Origin: SZUA-430 sp964483585
Lineage (GTDB): Bacteria; Pseudomonadota; Alphaproteobacteria; Micropepsales; Micropepsaceae
Assembly: GCA_964483585.1 (NCBI GenBank)
Contig: CAZABH010000014.1
Location: 1-64,000 of the forward strand
Direction of reading: 5' to 3'
DNA: 64,000 nucleotides
Shown here: positions 33,073 to 42,034 of the stretch, one piece after another
How the letters are laid out: each line of letters begins with the position of its first letter
How positions within the stretch are numbered: position 1 is the first letter of the stretch
Made by a program: the position numbers and the translations under genes
Notes under the pieces: model-generated
What the model saw: the letters and a program-made list of their open reading frames with translations, nothing else
Database searches by the model: none
Told to the model about the DNA's origin: nothing

Positions 33073-34896
33073 ATGTGTGGCATTGTCGGCATTGTTGGTC
33101 GTGAGGACGTGGCCCATACGATCCTGGATTCGCTCAAGCGCCTTGAATATCGCGGCTATGACTCGGCCGGCATTGCCACACTCGTCGAGGGGCGCATCGA
33201 GCGGCGTCGTGCGCCGGGCAAGCTGTCGGGGCTCGACAAGGTGCTGCGAACGCAGCCACTGACGGGTACGACCGGCATCGGGCATACACGCTGGGCCACG
33301 CATGGCGTTCCCAACGAAACGAATGCGCATCCGCATGCGTCAGATCGCGTTGCTGTTGTACACAACGGCATCATCGAGAATTTCTCGGAGCTGCGTGAAG
33401 AGCTCGAGCGCAAGGGCCATGTGTTCCATACGGAGACAGACACCGAGGTCTCGGTCCACCTGATCACGGAGTTCCTCTCGCAGGGGCTTTCGCCGGAGCA
33501 GGCTGCCTCGGCCGCCATCAAGCGGCTCAGGGGTGCCTACGCGCTGGCCATGATCTTCACCGGCGAGGACGGGTTGATGATCGGCGCGCGACAGGGGCCA
33601 CCGCTTGCCGTCGGCTATGGCGATGGCGAGATGTTCCTGGGGTCGGATGCGTTCGCGCTGGCGCCTCTTACCAACCGCGTTGCCTATCTGGAGGATGGTG
33701 ACTGGGTCGTGATCCGCAAGGGGTCGGTGGCGATCCGTGACGGCAACGACAGGCCGGTCAATCGCGAGATCCAGACGACGACGGTGTCGGCGAGCCTTGT
33801 CGACAAGGGTTCGCACCGCCACTTCATGGCGAAGGAGATATTCGAGCAGCCCGAGGTCGTTGGCCATACGCTGAATACGATCATCAACCCGGTGAGCCAG
33901 GCCGTCACGCTGCCTGCGCTTCCGTTCGACTTCGCATCGCTGCCAAAAGCGACGATGATTGCCTGCGGGACGGCGTCCTATGCGACGCTGGTTGCCAAAT
34001 ACTGGTTCGAGACGCTGGCGCGCATGCCAGTCGAGATCGATGTGGCCTCCGAGTTCCGCTATCGCGAGGCGCCGCTGCCGCGTGGCGGTCTTGCCCTGTT
34101 CGTGTCGCAGTCCGGCGAGACAGCGGACACGCTTGCGGCGTTGCGTTACTGCAAGGACAACGGGCAGCATATCGCCTCGGTCGTGAACGTGGCCGGATCA
34201 TCCATCGCGCGTGAGTCCGAGGTGGTGTTCCCGACGCATGCCGGCCCCGAGATCGGCGTTGCGTCGACCAAGGCCTTCACGTGCCAGCTGTCGGTACTGG
34301 CGGCCCTGTCGATCGCGGCGGGTCGTGCGCGTGGAACCGTGTCGGCCGAGGAGGAGGCGCGGCTGACTCGCGTGCTTCTTGAAGTGCCTCGTCACATGAT
34401 GACGCTTTTGGCGCAGGATCCAATCTATCTTGGGCTGGCGCAGGAGTTGGCAAAGGCGCGGGATGTTCTTTATCTGGGGCGCGGTCTTTCCTATCCCATC
34501 GCGCTTGAAGGTGCTTTGAAGCTGAAGGAAATTTCCTACATCCACGCTGAAGGCTATGCCGCGGGCGAGATGAAGCATGGACCCATTGCGCTCATTGACG
34601 AGAGCGTGCCGGTCATCGTCATCGCGCCGCATGATAATCTGTTCGAGAAGACGGTCTCGAACATGCAGGAAGTCATGGCGCGCAAGGGCAAGGTGATCCT
34701 CATCTCGGACCGGCGCGGCATCGAGCAGGCCGGCAATAAGGCGTGGGCGCGCATCGAGGTGCCGGCGGTGGATCCGTTCATCACGCCTCTGCTTTATTCC
34801 GTCCCGATCCAACTGCTCGCCTATCATACGGCGGTCGTGAAGGGCACGGATGTCGACCAGCCGCGCAACCTGGCGAAGTCTGTGACGGTCGAGTAA
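33073..34896 (+). CDS. glmS: Glucosamine-fructose-6-phosphate aminotransferase (isomerizing)
   Basis: A 607-residue protein with an AAGGAG site at the glmU end. After the initiator Met, Cys2 (MCGIVGIVG) is the glutaminase nucleophile. The glutaminase domain includes GHTRWATHG and HNGIIENF; two SIS domains follow (ACGTASYAT, SQSGETADT, GRGLSYPIALEGALKLKEI), and the end is DQPRNLAKSVTVE. It uses glutamine and fructose-6-phosphate to make glucosamine-6-phosphate. No glmS ribozyme was noticed in the 6-base upstream gap, as expected outside Firmicutes. Confidence 0.97.
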   Translation: MCGIVGIVGREDVAHTILDSLKRLEYRGYDSAGIATLVEGRIERRRAPGKLSGLDKVLRTQPLTGTTGIGHTRWATHGVPNETNAHPHASDRVAVVHNGIIENFSELREELERKGHVFHTETDTEVSVHLITEFLSQGLSPEQAASAAIKRLRGAYALAMIFTGEDGLMIGARQGPPLAVGYGDGEMFLGSDAFALAPLTNRVAYLEDGDWVVIRKGSVAIRDGNDRPVNREIQTTTVSASLVDKGSHRHFMAKEIFEQPEVVGHTLNTIINPVSQAVTLPALPFDFASLPKATMIACGTASYATLVAKYWFETLARMPVEIDVASEFRYREAPLPRGGLALFVSQSGETADTLAALRYCKDNGQHIASVVNVAGSSIARESEVVFPTHAGPEIGVASTKAFTCQLSVLAALSIAAGRARGTVSAEEEARLTRVLLEVPRHMMTLLAQDPIYLGLAQELAKARDVLYLGRGLSYPIALEGALKLKEISYIHAEGYAAGEMKHGPIALIDESVPVIVIAPHDNLFEKTVSNMQEVMARKGKVILISDRRGIEQAGNKAWARIEVPAVDPFITPLLYSVPIQLLAYHTAVVKGTDVDQPRNLAKSVTVE

Positions 34897-35056
34897 GGGC
34901 CTCGCGCCTCACCGCCAGACCTCTGCGAAGACCCTGTCCCGATGCATCCTGACGCGCGGGTTTCCCTTGCGGGTTGCAAAATGCGCGCTGGCTGGCTCGT
35001 TTGCTTGCCGGATCGGGTTCGATCCATCACCTTTCTGCCATCGCAGGGGGGATCGG

Positions 35057-36460
35057 ATGCGCAGAATATTGTTTGGGCTTGTCATGATTGGCGTTGCCGC
35101 GGGCGTCGTGGTGTTTCGCGACGTGCTTGTGGACCAGTTGCGTCTTCTGCATCCGCAGCTTGCTGGCGTGCTTACTCCGCATCAGCCGGGTTCATTCGCG
35201 GTCATGGTCAAGCGTGTATCGCCTTCTGTCGTCACGGTCCTTGTGACTGACGCCAAGACGTCGGGCGTCGGAAACGGTTCGGGCTTCATCATCGACGCTG
35301 AGGGTCACATCGTCACCAATGATCACGTCGTCGACGGCGCCAGCAAGATCGAGGTGCTTTTCGATGATGGAACACGCGCGCCGGCGGTTGTGATCGGCCG
35401 TGACCAGCCCACGGATCTTGCCCTGATCAAAGTCAGCGTCTCACGCCCGCTGCCGTTCGTGCGTTTTGGAGATGACAGGCTTTCAGATGTCGGCGACTGG
35501 GTGCTTGCAATCGGCAGCCCCGACATGAAGCCGGGGACTGTGACGGCGGGCATCATTTCAGCCAAGGGGCGTGATGGCGTGAAGGGTGGTTCGCAGTTCA
35601 CGTCCTATCTTCAGATCGATGCGGCTCTCAATAGTGGAAATTCGGGTGGCCCGACCTTCAACCTGTCGGGTGAAGTTGTTGGCGTGAATGTGCTCTCAAG
35701 CTACAAGGCTTCAGATCAGAGAACGGGTGTTGGCGAACGCTATGACGGCGTGGCTTTTGCGATACCCGCATCGACGGCATCCGTCGTGGTTCAGGGACTG
35801 AGGAGTGGGCGCTTCAATCGTGGTCTGCTGGGTGTCGTCCTTGCTCCGCTCAGCGATGAAGATGCGATGGCCCTTGGCCTGCCGAACCGTCGCGGTGCGC
35901 TCGTCACCCGGGTCGTGCCGCGTAGCCCAGCGCAAGAGGCGGGATTGCGTGCCAATGATGTCGTGCTCAAGGTCGACGGCCAGCAGGTCACGAGCGAACT
36001 TGACGCCTTGCGCAAGATCTCGCTCCTGCAGCCTGGACAGACGGCGCTCTTCACCATCTGGCGCGACAAAAGCGAGATGGAGCTCAGCATCACCGTCGTG
36101 AGCCGTGATGCGCTGCGCAGTGCTGCGCGGGTGCCTCAGGCAGAACCAACGCCTGCACCCGTGTCGTTCGCCTCCATCGGGGTGAAACTCCAGGATGTGC
36201 CGGTCGCGGGCGTGCCAAGCCGGTCACGCGATGGTGTCTTTGTCGAGGGCATCATGGATGCGGCCAATCCCTTGCGCAGTGGCCTGCAGCGCGGGGACCG
36301 GATCACGGCTGTTGGAGCGGTGCCGGTGATGTCTCTTGAAGACGTGACCAATGCCCTGGCTGCAGCGGAGGCCCAGAATAACAAGGGCGTCATCGTCTAT
36401 GTCGAGACGCCGCTGGGCGGTCAGCGGCATGTGGCGGTGCGCTTGAACCCGGCAGAGTGA
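35057..36460 (+). CDS. HtrA/DegP-type periplasmic serine protease with two PDZ domains
   Basis: The ATG at 35057 follows a purine-rich GGGGGGATCGG and gives 467 residues. One N-terminal hydrophobic segment serves as anchor or signal. The catalytic triad is intact: His in IVTNDHVVDG, Asp in PTDLALIKV, Ser in GNSGGPTF. Two PDZ domains follow (about 255-350 and 385-465) with GALVTRVVPRSPAQEAGL and GVFVEGIMDAANPLRSGL. Such proteases degrade misfolded envelope proteins. Contrast with the inactive trypsin-fold lipoprotein at 10061. Confidence 0.92.
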   Translation: MRRILFGLVMIGVAAGVVVFRDVLVDQLRLLHPQLAGVLTPHQPGSFAVMVKRVSPSVVTVLVTDAKTSGVGNGSGFIIDAEGHIVTNDHVVDGASKIEVLFDDGTRAPAVVIGRDQPTDLALIKVSVSRPLPFVRFGDDRLSDVGDWVLAIGSPDMKPGTVTAGIISAKGRDGVKGGSQFTSYLQIDAALNSGNSGGPTFNLSGEVVGVNVLSSYKASDQRTGVGERYDGVAFAIPASTASVVVQGLRSGRFNRGLLGVVLAPLSDEDAMALGLPNRRGALVTRVVPRSPAQEAGLRANDVVLKVDGQQVTSELDALRKISLLQPGQTALFTIWRDKSEMELSITVVSRDALRSAARVPQAEPTPAPVSFASIGVKLQDVPVAGVPSRSRDGVFVEGIMDAANPLRSGLQRGDRITAVGAVPVMSLEDVTNALAAAEAQNNKGVIVYVETPLGGQRHVAVRLNPAE

Positions 36461-36494
36461 TTGAAAGGGCGCTTCTTGATCCGGCTGAGCGAGG

Positions 36495-37013
36495 CTATAG
36501 CGTCCCCAGTTCAATTTCTACGTCGCTGATGAACCGATAGCGCGGGACTTCAAGGTCGCGGGTCGTGCGGCCGGCGGTCCTGCGGCCCGCCAGGTCGAAG
36601 GTCGATGCGCAGCATGGGCAGCGCAGAAGGGCGCCGGTGTAGGTTTCGTTTCGGACAACAAGGCATGCGTCCTGCGGGCAGCGCGCGTTGACGACCATGA
36701 TCGAGGGGCGCTGAGATCGATAGGGGGGCTCGGAGGTCCCTGGTGCCGTCGCTTTCGCGAGGGATTCGAGTTCCTGCGGCGTACGGCGGAAGATCAAAAC
36801 AGGCGTGCCATCAAGGTTAATGAGCGCCTGCCCCGTTTCCGACAGGCGTGCGGTGTTGAAGATCTGCCGGCGTGCCCGGGTCTCCTGATCGGGTTGCATT
36901 GCAGAGATCACAGGCCAGAGCGCGGCCAGCAGGCCGGTCGCGGTCAGGGTGAGAGCGCTTGTTGTGAGCAAGTCGCGTCGGCGCGGTGGCGGGGTCTGAG
37001 GCGCGATTGTCAT
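36495..37013 (-). CDS. Rieske-like (PetA/UcrI-type) protein with altered cluster ligands
   Basis: From the ATG at 37013, 172 residues; longer starts at 37025 or 37049 are possible. The N-terminus has a twin-arginine-like RRRDLLTTSA and one membrane segment ending ALWPVISAMQPD, as in cytochrome bc1 Rieske subunits. The domain keeps PVLIFRRTPQEL and EVPRYRF, but the binding loops read C112-P-Q-D-A-C117 and C132-P-C-C-A-S137 instead of C-T-H-L-G-C and C-P-C-H-G-S. Both His ligands are lost (to Gln114 and Cys135) while all four standard Cys remain. No cytochrome b/c1 genes are adjacent, so this is likely a divergent paralogue. Confidence 0.78.
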   Translation of the reverse strand: MTIAPQTPPPRRRDLLTTSALTLTATGLLAALWPVISAMQPDQETRARRQIFNTARLSETGQALINLDGTPVLIFRRTPQELESLAKATAPGTSEPPYRSQRPSIMVVNARCPQDACLVVRNETYTGALLRCPCCASTFDLAGRRTAGRTTRDLEVPRYRFISDVEIELGTL

Positions 37014-37061
37014 GCGGGTCAGCATACGGCGCGAGGCCGTGGGCGGCAAATCGGGCCGGCC

Positions 37062-37739
37062 TTAGGCCGCCGCGATGGCCACTTCGTTGAGGATAGCGGT
37101 GTAATGGCAGGCGGCTGCACCCAGAACCATCCAGTGCCAGATTGCATTTTGGTATGGCAGCCGGTCCCACAGGTGGAACAGCACGCCGAAGGAATAGAGC
37201 AACGCCCCTGCACCAATCAGGATCAGGTTATTGGTGGCCAGCGCCTGCAGCATCGGATCGATGGCGATGATGATCGACCAGCCGAGGCCAATGTAGAGGG
37301 CGATCGAAAGCATCTCCCAGCGGCGCGGGAACAAGATCTTCATCGTGGCGCCGACGATTGCTACTGTCCAGACAAAGGCGAGCATGCCTAGTCCCCAGTC
37401 TCCTCCAATGCGGTTCAGAAGCAGGGGCGTGTAGGTGCCACCGATCATCAGGAAGATGGCGGCATGGTCGAGGCGACGCAGGAATTCCTTGGTCGTGGAT
37501 GGCGGACATAGATTGTATGCGGCCGAGAACGAGAACATGGCCATGAGGCCAAGCGCATAGAGGCTGGCGCCCAGGATAAGCAGGAAATGATCGTTGCGCG
37601 AGGCCGTGTCGATCAGGGCCAGTGTTGCGACGATGCCGAAGATCAGTCCGATCACATGCGCGGCCCCATCAGCCCACTGCTCGCCGCGGCTGTAAGCCGG
37701 GAAGGGACGTGTTGCCTGCTTGTGTTCAGTACCTTGCAT
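37062..37739 (-). CDS. Haemolysin III (PAQR/TrhA) family membrane protein
   Basis: A 225-residue protein with seven hydrophobic segments. The family's metal/hydrolase-like residues are seen in QWADGAAHVIG (His), DHAAIFLMIGGTYTPLLL (Asp/His) and HWMVLGAAACHYTAI (two His). Bacterial members are implicated in membrane-energy homeostasis; haemolytic action is not implied. It stands alone, 12 bases beyond the Rieske-like ORF's longest start on the same strand, so it may be in one transcript ahead of it. Confidence 0.9.
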   Translation of the reverse strand: MQGTEHKQATRPFPAYSRGEQWADGAAHVIGLIFGIVATLALIDTASRNDHFLLILGASLYALGLMAMFSFSAAYNLCPPSTTKEFLRRLDHAAIFLMIGGTYTPLLLNRIGGDWGLGMLAFVWTVAIVGATMKILFPRRWEMLSIALYIGLGWSIIIAIDPMLQALATNNLILIGAGALLYSFGVLFHLWDRLPYQNAIWHWMVLGAAACHYTAILNEVAIAAA

Positions 37740-38051
37740 GTTGACATCTTCCTGCAGGATGTCGGCAAAAAATTGACGCAGATCCAGCTTGCCCTTTCGG
37801 CGCCTGGGAGGTCGAGACTAACCGCGAATCCTTCAGGAAGGCTGAAAGTACATTCAAGAGACGGCACCCCACGCGCAGGTTATTAACCACGCCTGCTGCC
37901 TCACGCCGATTGTTCCGACTGTGAAGCTGCTTGACGAATATCAGATGGGGCGTTCCATCCAAACTGCGTTTTCATCGCACCCTTTGCGGTCTCCCCAAAC
38001 TTCGTGCGTCGGGCGATGGAACATTTGCGTGGAGTTTACTATAGTGGTTTC
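37740..38051. other. Intergenic region between haemolysin III gene and rpiA; no gene seen
   Basis: This gap separates divergent genes. No convincing coding frame or RNA gene was found. A TATAGT near 38039, just before the rpiA start, could be a -10 element, but no good -35 at the proper distance was seen. Confidence 0.4.
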
Positions 38052-38768
38052 ATGACACAGCTCCACACGGTCGATGACCAGAAGAGAGCGGCTGCGGAAG
38101 CGGCGCTCGCGTATGTCAAGCCGGGCATGAAGCTCGGGCTTGGAACGGGATCAACAGCCGAGCATTTCGTGCGGCAATTGGCACCCCAGGTGGCTGGTGG
38201 ACTGAAGCTGACGGTGGTGGCGACGTCCGAGCGGACTGCGGCGTTGGCGCGGGAACTCGGGATCGCGGTGTCAGACCTCGGCACGGTGCGTCACCTCGAC
38301 CTGACGGTGGACGGTGCTGACGAAGTCGGTCCGGGATTGAACCTCATCAAAGGGGGCGGTGGAGCCCTGCTTCGGGAGAAGATTGTTGCGGCCGCTTCTG
38401 ACCGCATGGTGGTGATTGCCGATGATGCGAAGGTGGTTGAGGGGCTTGGGCGCTTTCCGTTGCCCGTCGAGATCGTGCCATTTGCCTGGCAAGTGACCAT
38501 GGAGAGGATTGCCGAGGCGGCAGCGAAATGCGGCTGTGCGCAGAACCTCATGCGTCTGCGTGGCGGAGAGGGGCATCCCTTCCGGACTGACAGTGGCAAC
38601 CTTATCGCGGATTGTGCCGCGGACAGTATTCCGGACCCTGAGCGCCTGGCCCGGATGCTGGAGGCCATTCCGGGCGTCGTCGAACATGGTCTTTTCATCG
38701 GGATGGCGAGCGTGGCCCTGATCGGGTCAGCATCCGGGGTGCGGGTTCTTGAGATCGCGCGGCATTGA
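38052..38768 (+). CDS. rpiA: Ribose-5-phosphate isomerase A
   Basis: A 238-residue protein; the ATG at 38052 matches the family start and the open frame beyond it is not conserved. Motifs: GLGTGSTAEHFV phosphate loop, VDGADEVGPGLNLIKGGGGALLREK with catalytic Asp/Glu/Lys, and DSGNLIADC. It interconverts ribulose-5-phosphate and ribose-5-phosphate in the pentose phosphate pathway. Read singly; no operon partner is close. Confidence 0.96.
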   Translation: MTQLHTVDDQKRAAAEAALAYVKPGMKLGLGTGSTAEHFVRQLAPQVAGGLKLTVVATSERTAALARELGIAVSDLGTVRHLDLTVDGADEVGPGLNLIKGGGGALLREKIVAAASDRMVVIADDAKVVEGLGRFPLPVEIVPFAWQVTMERIAEAAAKCGCAQNLMRLRGGEGHPFRTDSGNLIADCAADSIPDPERLARMLEAIPGVVEHGLFIGMASVALIGSASGVRVLEIARH

Positions 38769-38859
38769 GGTCCTGCCTAAAAGCGGTGATTAACCGCTGT
38801 TGGGCGTGAAACTGGCAAATCGCTCGTCGGCGCTCTATCTAGGTATGGCGAGGACGACG

Positions 38860-40236
38860 ATGATGACGTGGACACCAACCAGCTGGCGCAACAAGCCGAT
38901 CGCGCAGGTTCCCTCCTATGAGGATGCGGAGGCCTTGTCGCGTGTCGAGGCTCGTCTGAAAGGCTATCCGCCTCTTGTGTTTGCGGGCGAAGCACGAAAC
39001 TTGAAACGTGCGCTGGCCGACGTGGCGGAAGGGAGAGCCTTCCTGCTGCAGGGCGGCGATTGTGCAGAATCCTTTGCAGAATTCCATCCGGACAATATCC
39101 GCGATACGTTCCGCGTTCTGCTGCAGATGTCGGTGGTGCTGACCTTTGCTGGAGCCATGCCGGTGGTCAAGGTCGGGCGTATCGCCGGCCAATTCGCGAA
39201 ACCACGCTCAAGCGACATGGAGTCCGTCGACGGTGTCGAGCTTCCGTCGTATCGCGGGGACATCATCAACGCCTCACCCTTCGAGAAGGTTGCGCGTGCG
39301 CCTGACCCTGATCGCATGGTTCAGGCCTACGCGCAGGCGGCTTCGACTTTGAACCTGCTGCGGGCGTTCGCACAGGGCGGTTATGCCGACTTGCACAATG
39401 TGCACAAGTGGAACCTGGGCTTCATTGCTGGCTCGCCGGCGGGTGAACGCTACAAGATGCTTGCCGACAGGATCTCCGAGACGCTCGAGTTCATGGAGGC
39501 TTGCGGCATCACGCCGGATTCGGCACCGCAACTGCGCACGACGGAGTTCTATACAAGTCACGAGGCACTGCTGCTGGGATACGAGCAGGCCATGACGCGG
39601 ATCGATTCCACCACTGGTGACTGGTACGACACGTCGGCCCATATGCTCTGGATCGGCGACCGCACGCGGCAGTTGGACGGCGCGCATCTCGAGTTTGCGC
39701 GCGGCATCCGTAATCCGCTGGCGGTCAAGTGCGGGCCGAGCCTCAGCAATGACGAGCTCATCCGGATCTGCGATATCCTCAATCCAGCGAACGAGCCGGG
39801 GCGGCTGACGCTGATCACGCGCTATGGGTCGGACAAGATCGAGGATCACCTGCCGCGCATGATCCGCGCCGTGCAGCGCGAGGGGCGCAAGGTGGTCTGG
39901 TCGTGCGACCCGATGCATGGCAACACGGTGAAGTCGTCGTCGGGCTACAAGACGCGTCCGTTCGACCGGGTGCTCAAGGAGGTGCAGACCTTCTTTGCGA
40001 TCCACCGTGCCGAGGGCACGCATGCGGGTGCCGTGCATCTGGAGTTGACGGGGCAGAACGTGACCGAGTGCACCGGCGGTGCGGCGGCAATCACGGATGC
40101 TGACCTTTCCAGCCGTTATCACACGCATTGCGATCCGCGCCTGAACGCCAACCAGTCGATCGAGCTGGCCTTCCTTGTTGCCGAAGGAATACGCGCCGAG
40201 CGTGTAAAGGCCCGGCAGCCGGCTGCGGCGCAGTAA
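38860..40236 (+). CDS. Class II 3-deoxy-7-phosphoheptulonate synthase (DAHP synthase)
   Basis: The ATG at 38860 has a GAGGA site and gives 458 residues, normal for plant-type class II DAHP synthase. Motifs include FLLQGGDCAESF (metal Cys), KVGRIAGQFAKPRS, LPSYRGDIIN, KCGPSLSNDEL, WSCDPMHGNT and GAVHLELTGQNVTECTGG (metal His/Glu). It joins phosphoenolpyruvate and erythrose-4-phosphate in the first step of the shikimate pathway. Nearby rpiA also belongs to the pentose-phosphate supply side, though the two have separate leaders. Confidence 0.96.
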   Translation: MMTWTPTSWRNKPIAQVPSYEDAEALSRVEARLKGYPPLVFAGEARNLKRALADVAEGRAFLLQGGDCAESFAEFHPDNIRDTFRVLLQMSVVLTFAGAMPVVKVGRIAGQFAKPRSSDMESVDGVELPSYRGDIINASPFEKVARAPDPDRMVQAYAQAASTLNLLRAFAQGGYADLHNVHKWNLGFIAGSPAGERYKMLADRISETLEFMEACGITPDSAPQLRTTEFYTSHEALLLGYEQAMTRIDSTTGDWYDTSAHMLWIGDRTRQLDGAHLEFARGIRNPLAVKCGPSLSNDELIRICDILNPANEPGRLTLITRYGSDKIEDHLPRMIRAVQREGRKVVWSCDPMHGNTVKSSSGYKTRPFDRVLKEVQTFFAIHRAEGTHAGAVHLELTGQNVTECTGGAAAITDADLSSRYHTHCDPRLNANQSIELAFLVAEGIRAERVKARQPAAAQ

Positions 40237-40297
40237 TCCCGTCGCTTTCCGGCGCCAGAGGCTTTAGCATGGAGCCTGCCATCGGCGGGGTGAGCAG

Positions 40298-41002
40298 GTG
40301 CGCTGGGGATTTTACGCGTGGATAGGATTTGGGGCGGCCCTGCTGGGGCTCAAGGCCCTGCTTGATGTTTCAGCGCAGCGCTTTCCGGATGTGGCGGTGC
40401 GCGCCGCATCCACCGTCTACCACCTGCCATCCGTGATCGTGTCCAACGGAGAGGGGTGGCGTTCCGATGTCATGCGGCTGGCGGGATGCTGGGATGCACG
40501 GCATGAGGGTTTTGTTGCGGGTCTTGCAGGTGTTGCCGGATGCGATGCGCCACGTGCGCTGATGCTGGATGTCTCGCGGCTTGCGGCGCCGCCGACGCAA
40601 CTGGCTGCCCATGGCGTCGATGTTGTCTTCTGGACACGATACGACCCGCCAGACAGTCACCTGCAGGCGCTGTCGCTGCTGGTCGGGCGCGTCTCTGCGC
40701 GGTATTCGGCGGCGTGGCAACTCCATCGCATGGATGAACCGGGGACGCCTTGGGTCTATCTCATGACGCGTGAGCCCCTGACACTGGCAGATGCAGCCCA
40801 TGCCTATGCCGGGCGGTGTTATCGGGCGGATGTGGGATCGGACATCGGCATGACCTGCACGCTCGTCGAGAGGCTTGAAGGCGGGGCGGCGCTGTCGTAC
40901 TCGCTGGGGCCGGAGGGCGTTGCCATGATGCCCGCGATCCGGGACGAGGTTTCAACCCTTGTTCGGGGCTGGTCCGGCGCGCGCGGTGTGCCCGTCAAGT
41001 GA
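40298..41002 (+). CDS. Hypothetical protein with N-terminal hydrophobic segment
   Basis: A 234-residue frame from GTG 40298; one hydrophobic segment at residues 4-24 suggests a signal or anchor. Four Cys are spread through the protein. I cannot assign a family. The gene overlaps the end of the convergent oxidoreductase by 8 bases. Codon use looks like its neighbours and the frame is long and unbroken, so it is probably real. Function unknown. Confidence 0.65.
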   Translation: MRWGFYAWIGFGAALLGLKALLDVSAQRFPDVAVRAASTVYHLPSVIVSNGEGWRSDVMRLAGCWDARHEGFVAGLAGVAGCDAPRALMLDVSRLAAPPTQLAAHGVDVVFWTRYDPPDSHLQALSLLVGRVSARYSAAWQLHRMDEPGTPWVYLMTREPLTLADAAHAYAGRCYRADVGSDIGMTCTLVERLEGGAALSYSLGPEGVAMMPAIRDEVSTLVRGWSGARGVPVK

Positions 41003-42002
41003 CGTGGACAAGCCTGCGTCCAAGGCCGTCGCCCCTGAACAGACCGATGAAGGCCTCGGGTGCTTTCTCCAGACCCTCGATGATTTCCTCGCGCCAGGTC
41101 AGCTTTCCATCGCGCACCCAGGCGGCCATTTGGCGGCGGGCCTCGTCGAACTGGACGTGGTGATCGTAGACGACCAGGCCTTCCATTCGCAGGCGCTGGG
41201 TGATGAAGGGCAGGGTGTGGCGGATGCCTCGCGGTTGCGTGGTGTTGTACTCAGCGATCTGGCCGGAGATCACGAGGCGACCGTGGCGGCGCATGTTGAG
41301 GATGGCGGCGTCGAGCATCTCTCCGCCGACATTGTCGAAGTAGATGTCATAGCCCTTCGGAGCGGCGGCGCGGAACGCTGATGCGAGATCGCCGCAGGAG
41401 CGGTGGTTGATTGTTCCGTCGAAACCGATTTCCCTCAGATAGGCGCATTTGGCGTCCGACCCGGCGATGCCGATCACGTGGCAGCCGTGGATCTTTGCGA
41501 TCTGGCCTGCTGTCGCGCCGACCGTGCCTGCGGCGGACGAGACGAGGACCGTGTTGCCCTGCCGAAGCTTGCCGATTTCGAGAAGGCCAAAGAAGGCTGT
41601 GAGGCCCGGTATGCCAAACAGGCCGATGGCGGCTGTCGGCGTGATGGGGCCCGTATAGAGGTTCGGGTCGAGCGCCTGCACGCCGCGGCCGTCGGTCAGC
41701 AGGTGGGTTTGCCAGCCGAACCCGCCCCAGACGCGGGTGCCTTCCTTGAGCCTGGCGGATCGCGATGCGATGACTTCGCCCACGCCTGCGCTTTCGATCG
41801 TGGCGCCGAGGTCGAGGGCGGGGGCGTAGGAGTCCCCTGACAAGCGCGAGCGCATGCCCGGATCGACCGAGATGTGATCGACCCGGATCAGGGCCTGTCC
41901 GTCCTGAAGTGCCGGCAGGGTCATGTCCTCCAGGCGAAAGTCATCCGTAGACGGAACACCGTCGGGTCGTCGTGCGAGAACCCAGCGCCTGCCTGCTGTC
42001 AT
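40995..42002 (-). CDS. MDR-family NADP-dependent oxidoreductase (alkenal/one reductase type)
   Basis: A 335-residue zinc-independent medium-chain dehydrogenase/reductase. Cofactor motif AAGTVGATAGQIAKIHG and FDNVGGEMLDAAILNM are typical of the leukotriene B4/curcumin reductase group that reduces alpha,beta-unsaturated carbonyls with NADPH. Catalytic Zn ligands of alcohol dehydrogenases are absent. It sits 32 bases downstream of a second member on the same strand and is clearly related to it, so a tandem duplication or paired specificity is likely. Confidence 0.9.
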   Translation of the reverse strand: MTAGRRWVLARRPDGVPSTDDFRLEDMTLPALQDGQALIRVDHISVDPGMRSRLSGDSYAPALDLGATIESAGVGEVIASRSARLKEGTRVWGGFGWQTHLLTDGRGVQALDPNLYTGPITPTAAIGLFGIPGLTAFFGLLEIGKLRQGNTVLVSSAAGTVGATAGQIAKIHGCHVIGIAGSDAKCAYLREIGFDGTINHRSCGDLASAFRAAAPKGYDIYFDNVGGEMLDAAILNMRRHGRLVISGQIAEYNTTQPRGIRHTLPFITQRLRMEGLVVYDHHVQFDEARRQMAAWVRDGKLTWREEIIEGLEKAPEAFIGLFRGDGLGRRLVHVT

Positions 42003-42034
42003 GGATGACTTCCCCTGTCGTGTGCGCGCGGGCT

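Noticed and set aside
38782..38798. Small hairpin AGCGGT/ACCGCT after rpiA as terminator
   Set aside because: No T run follows and the stem is only 6 bp.
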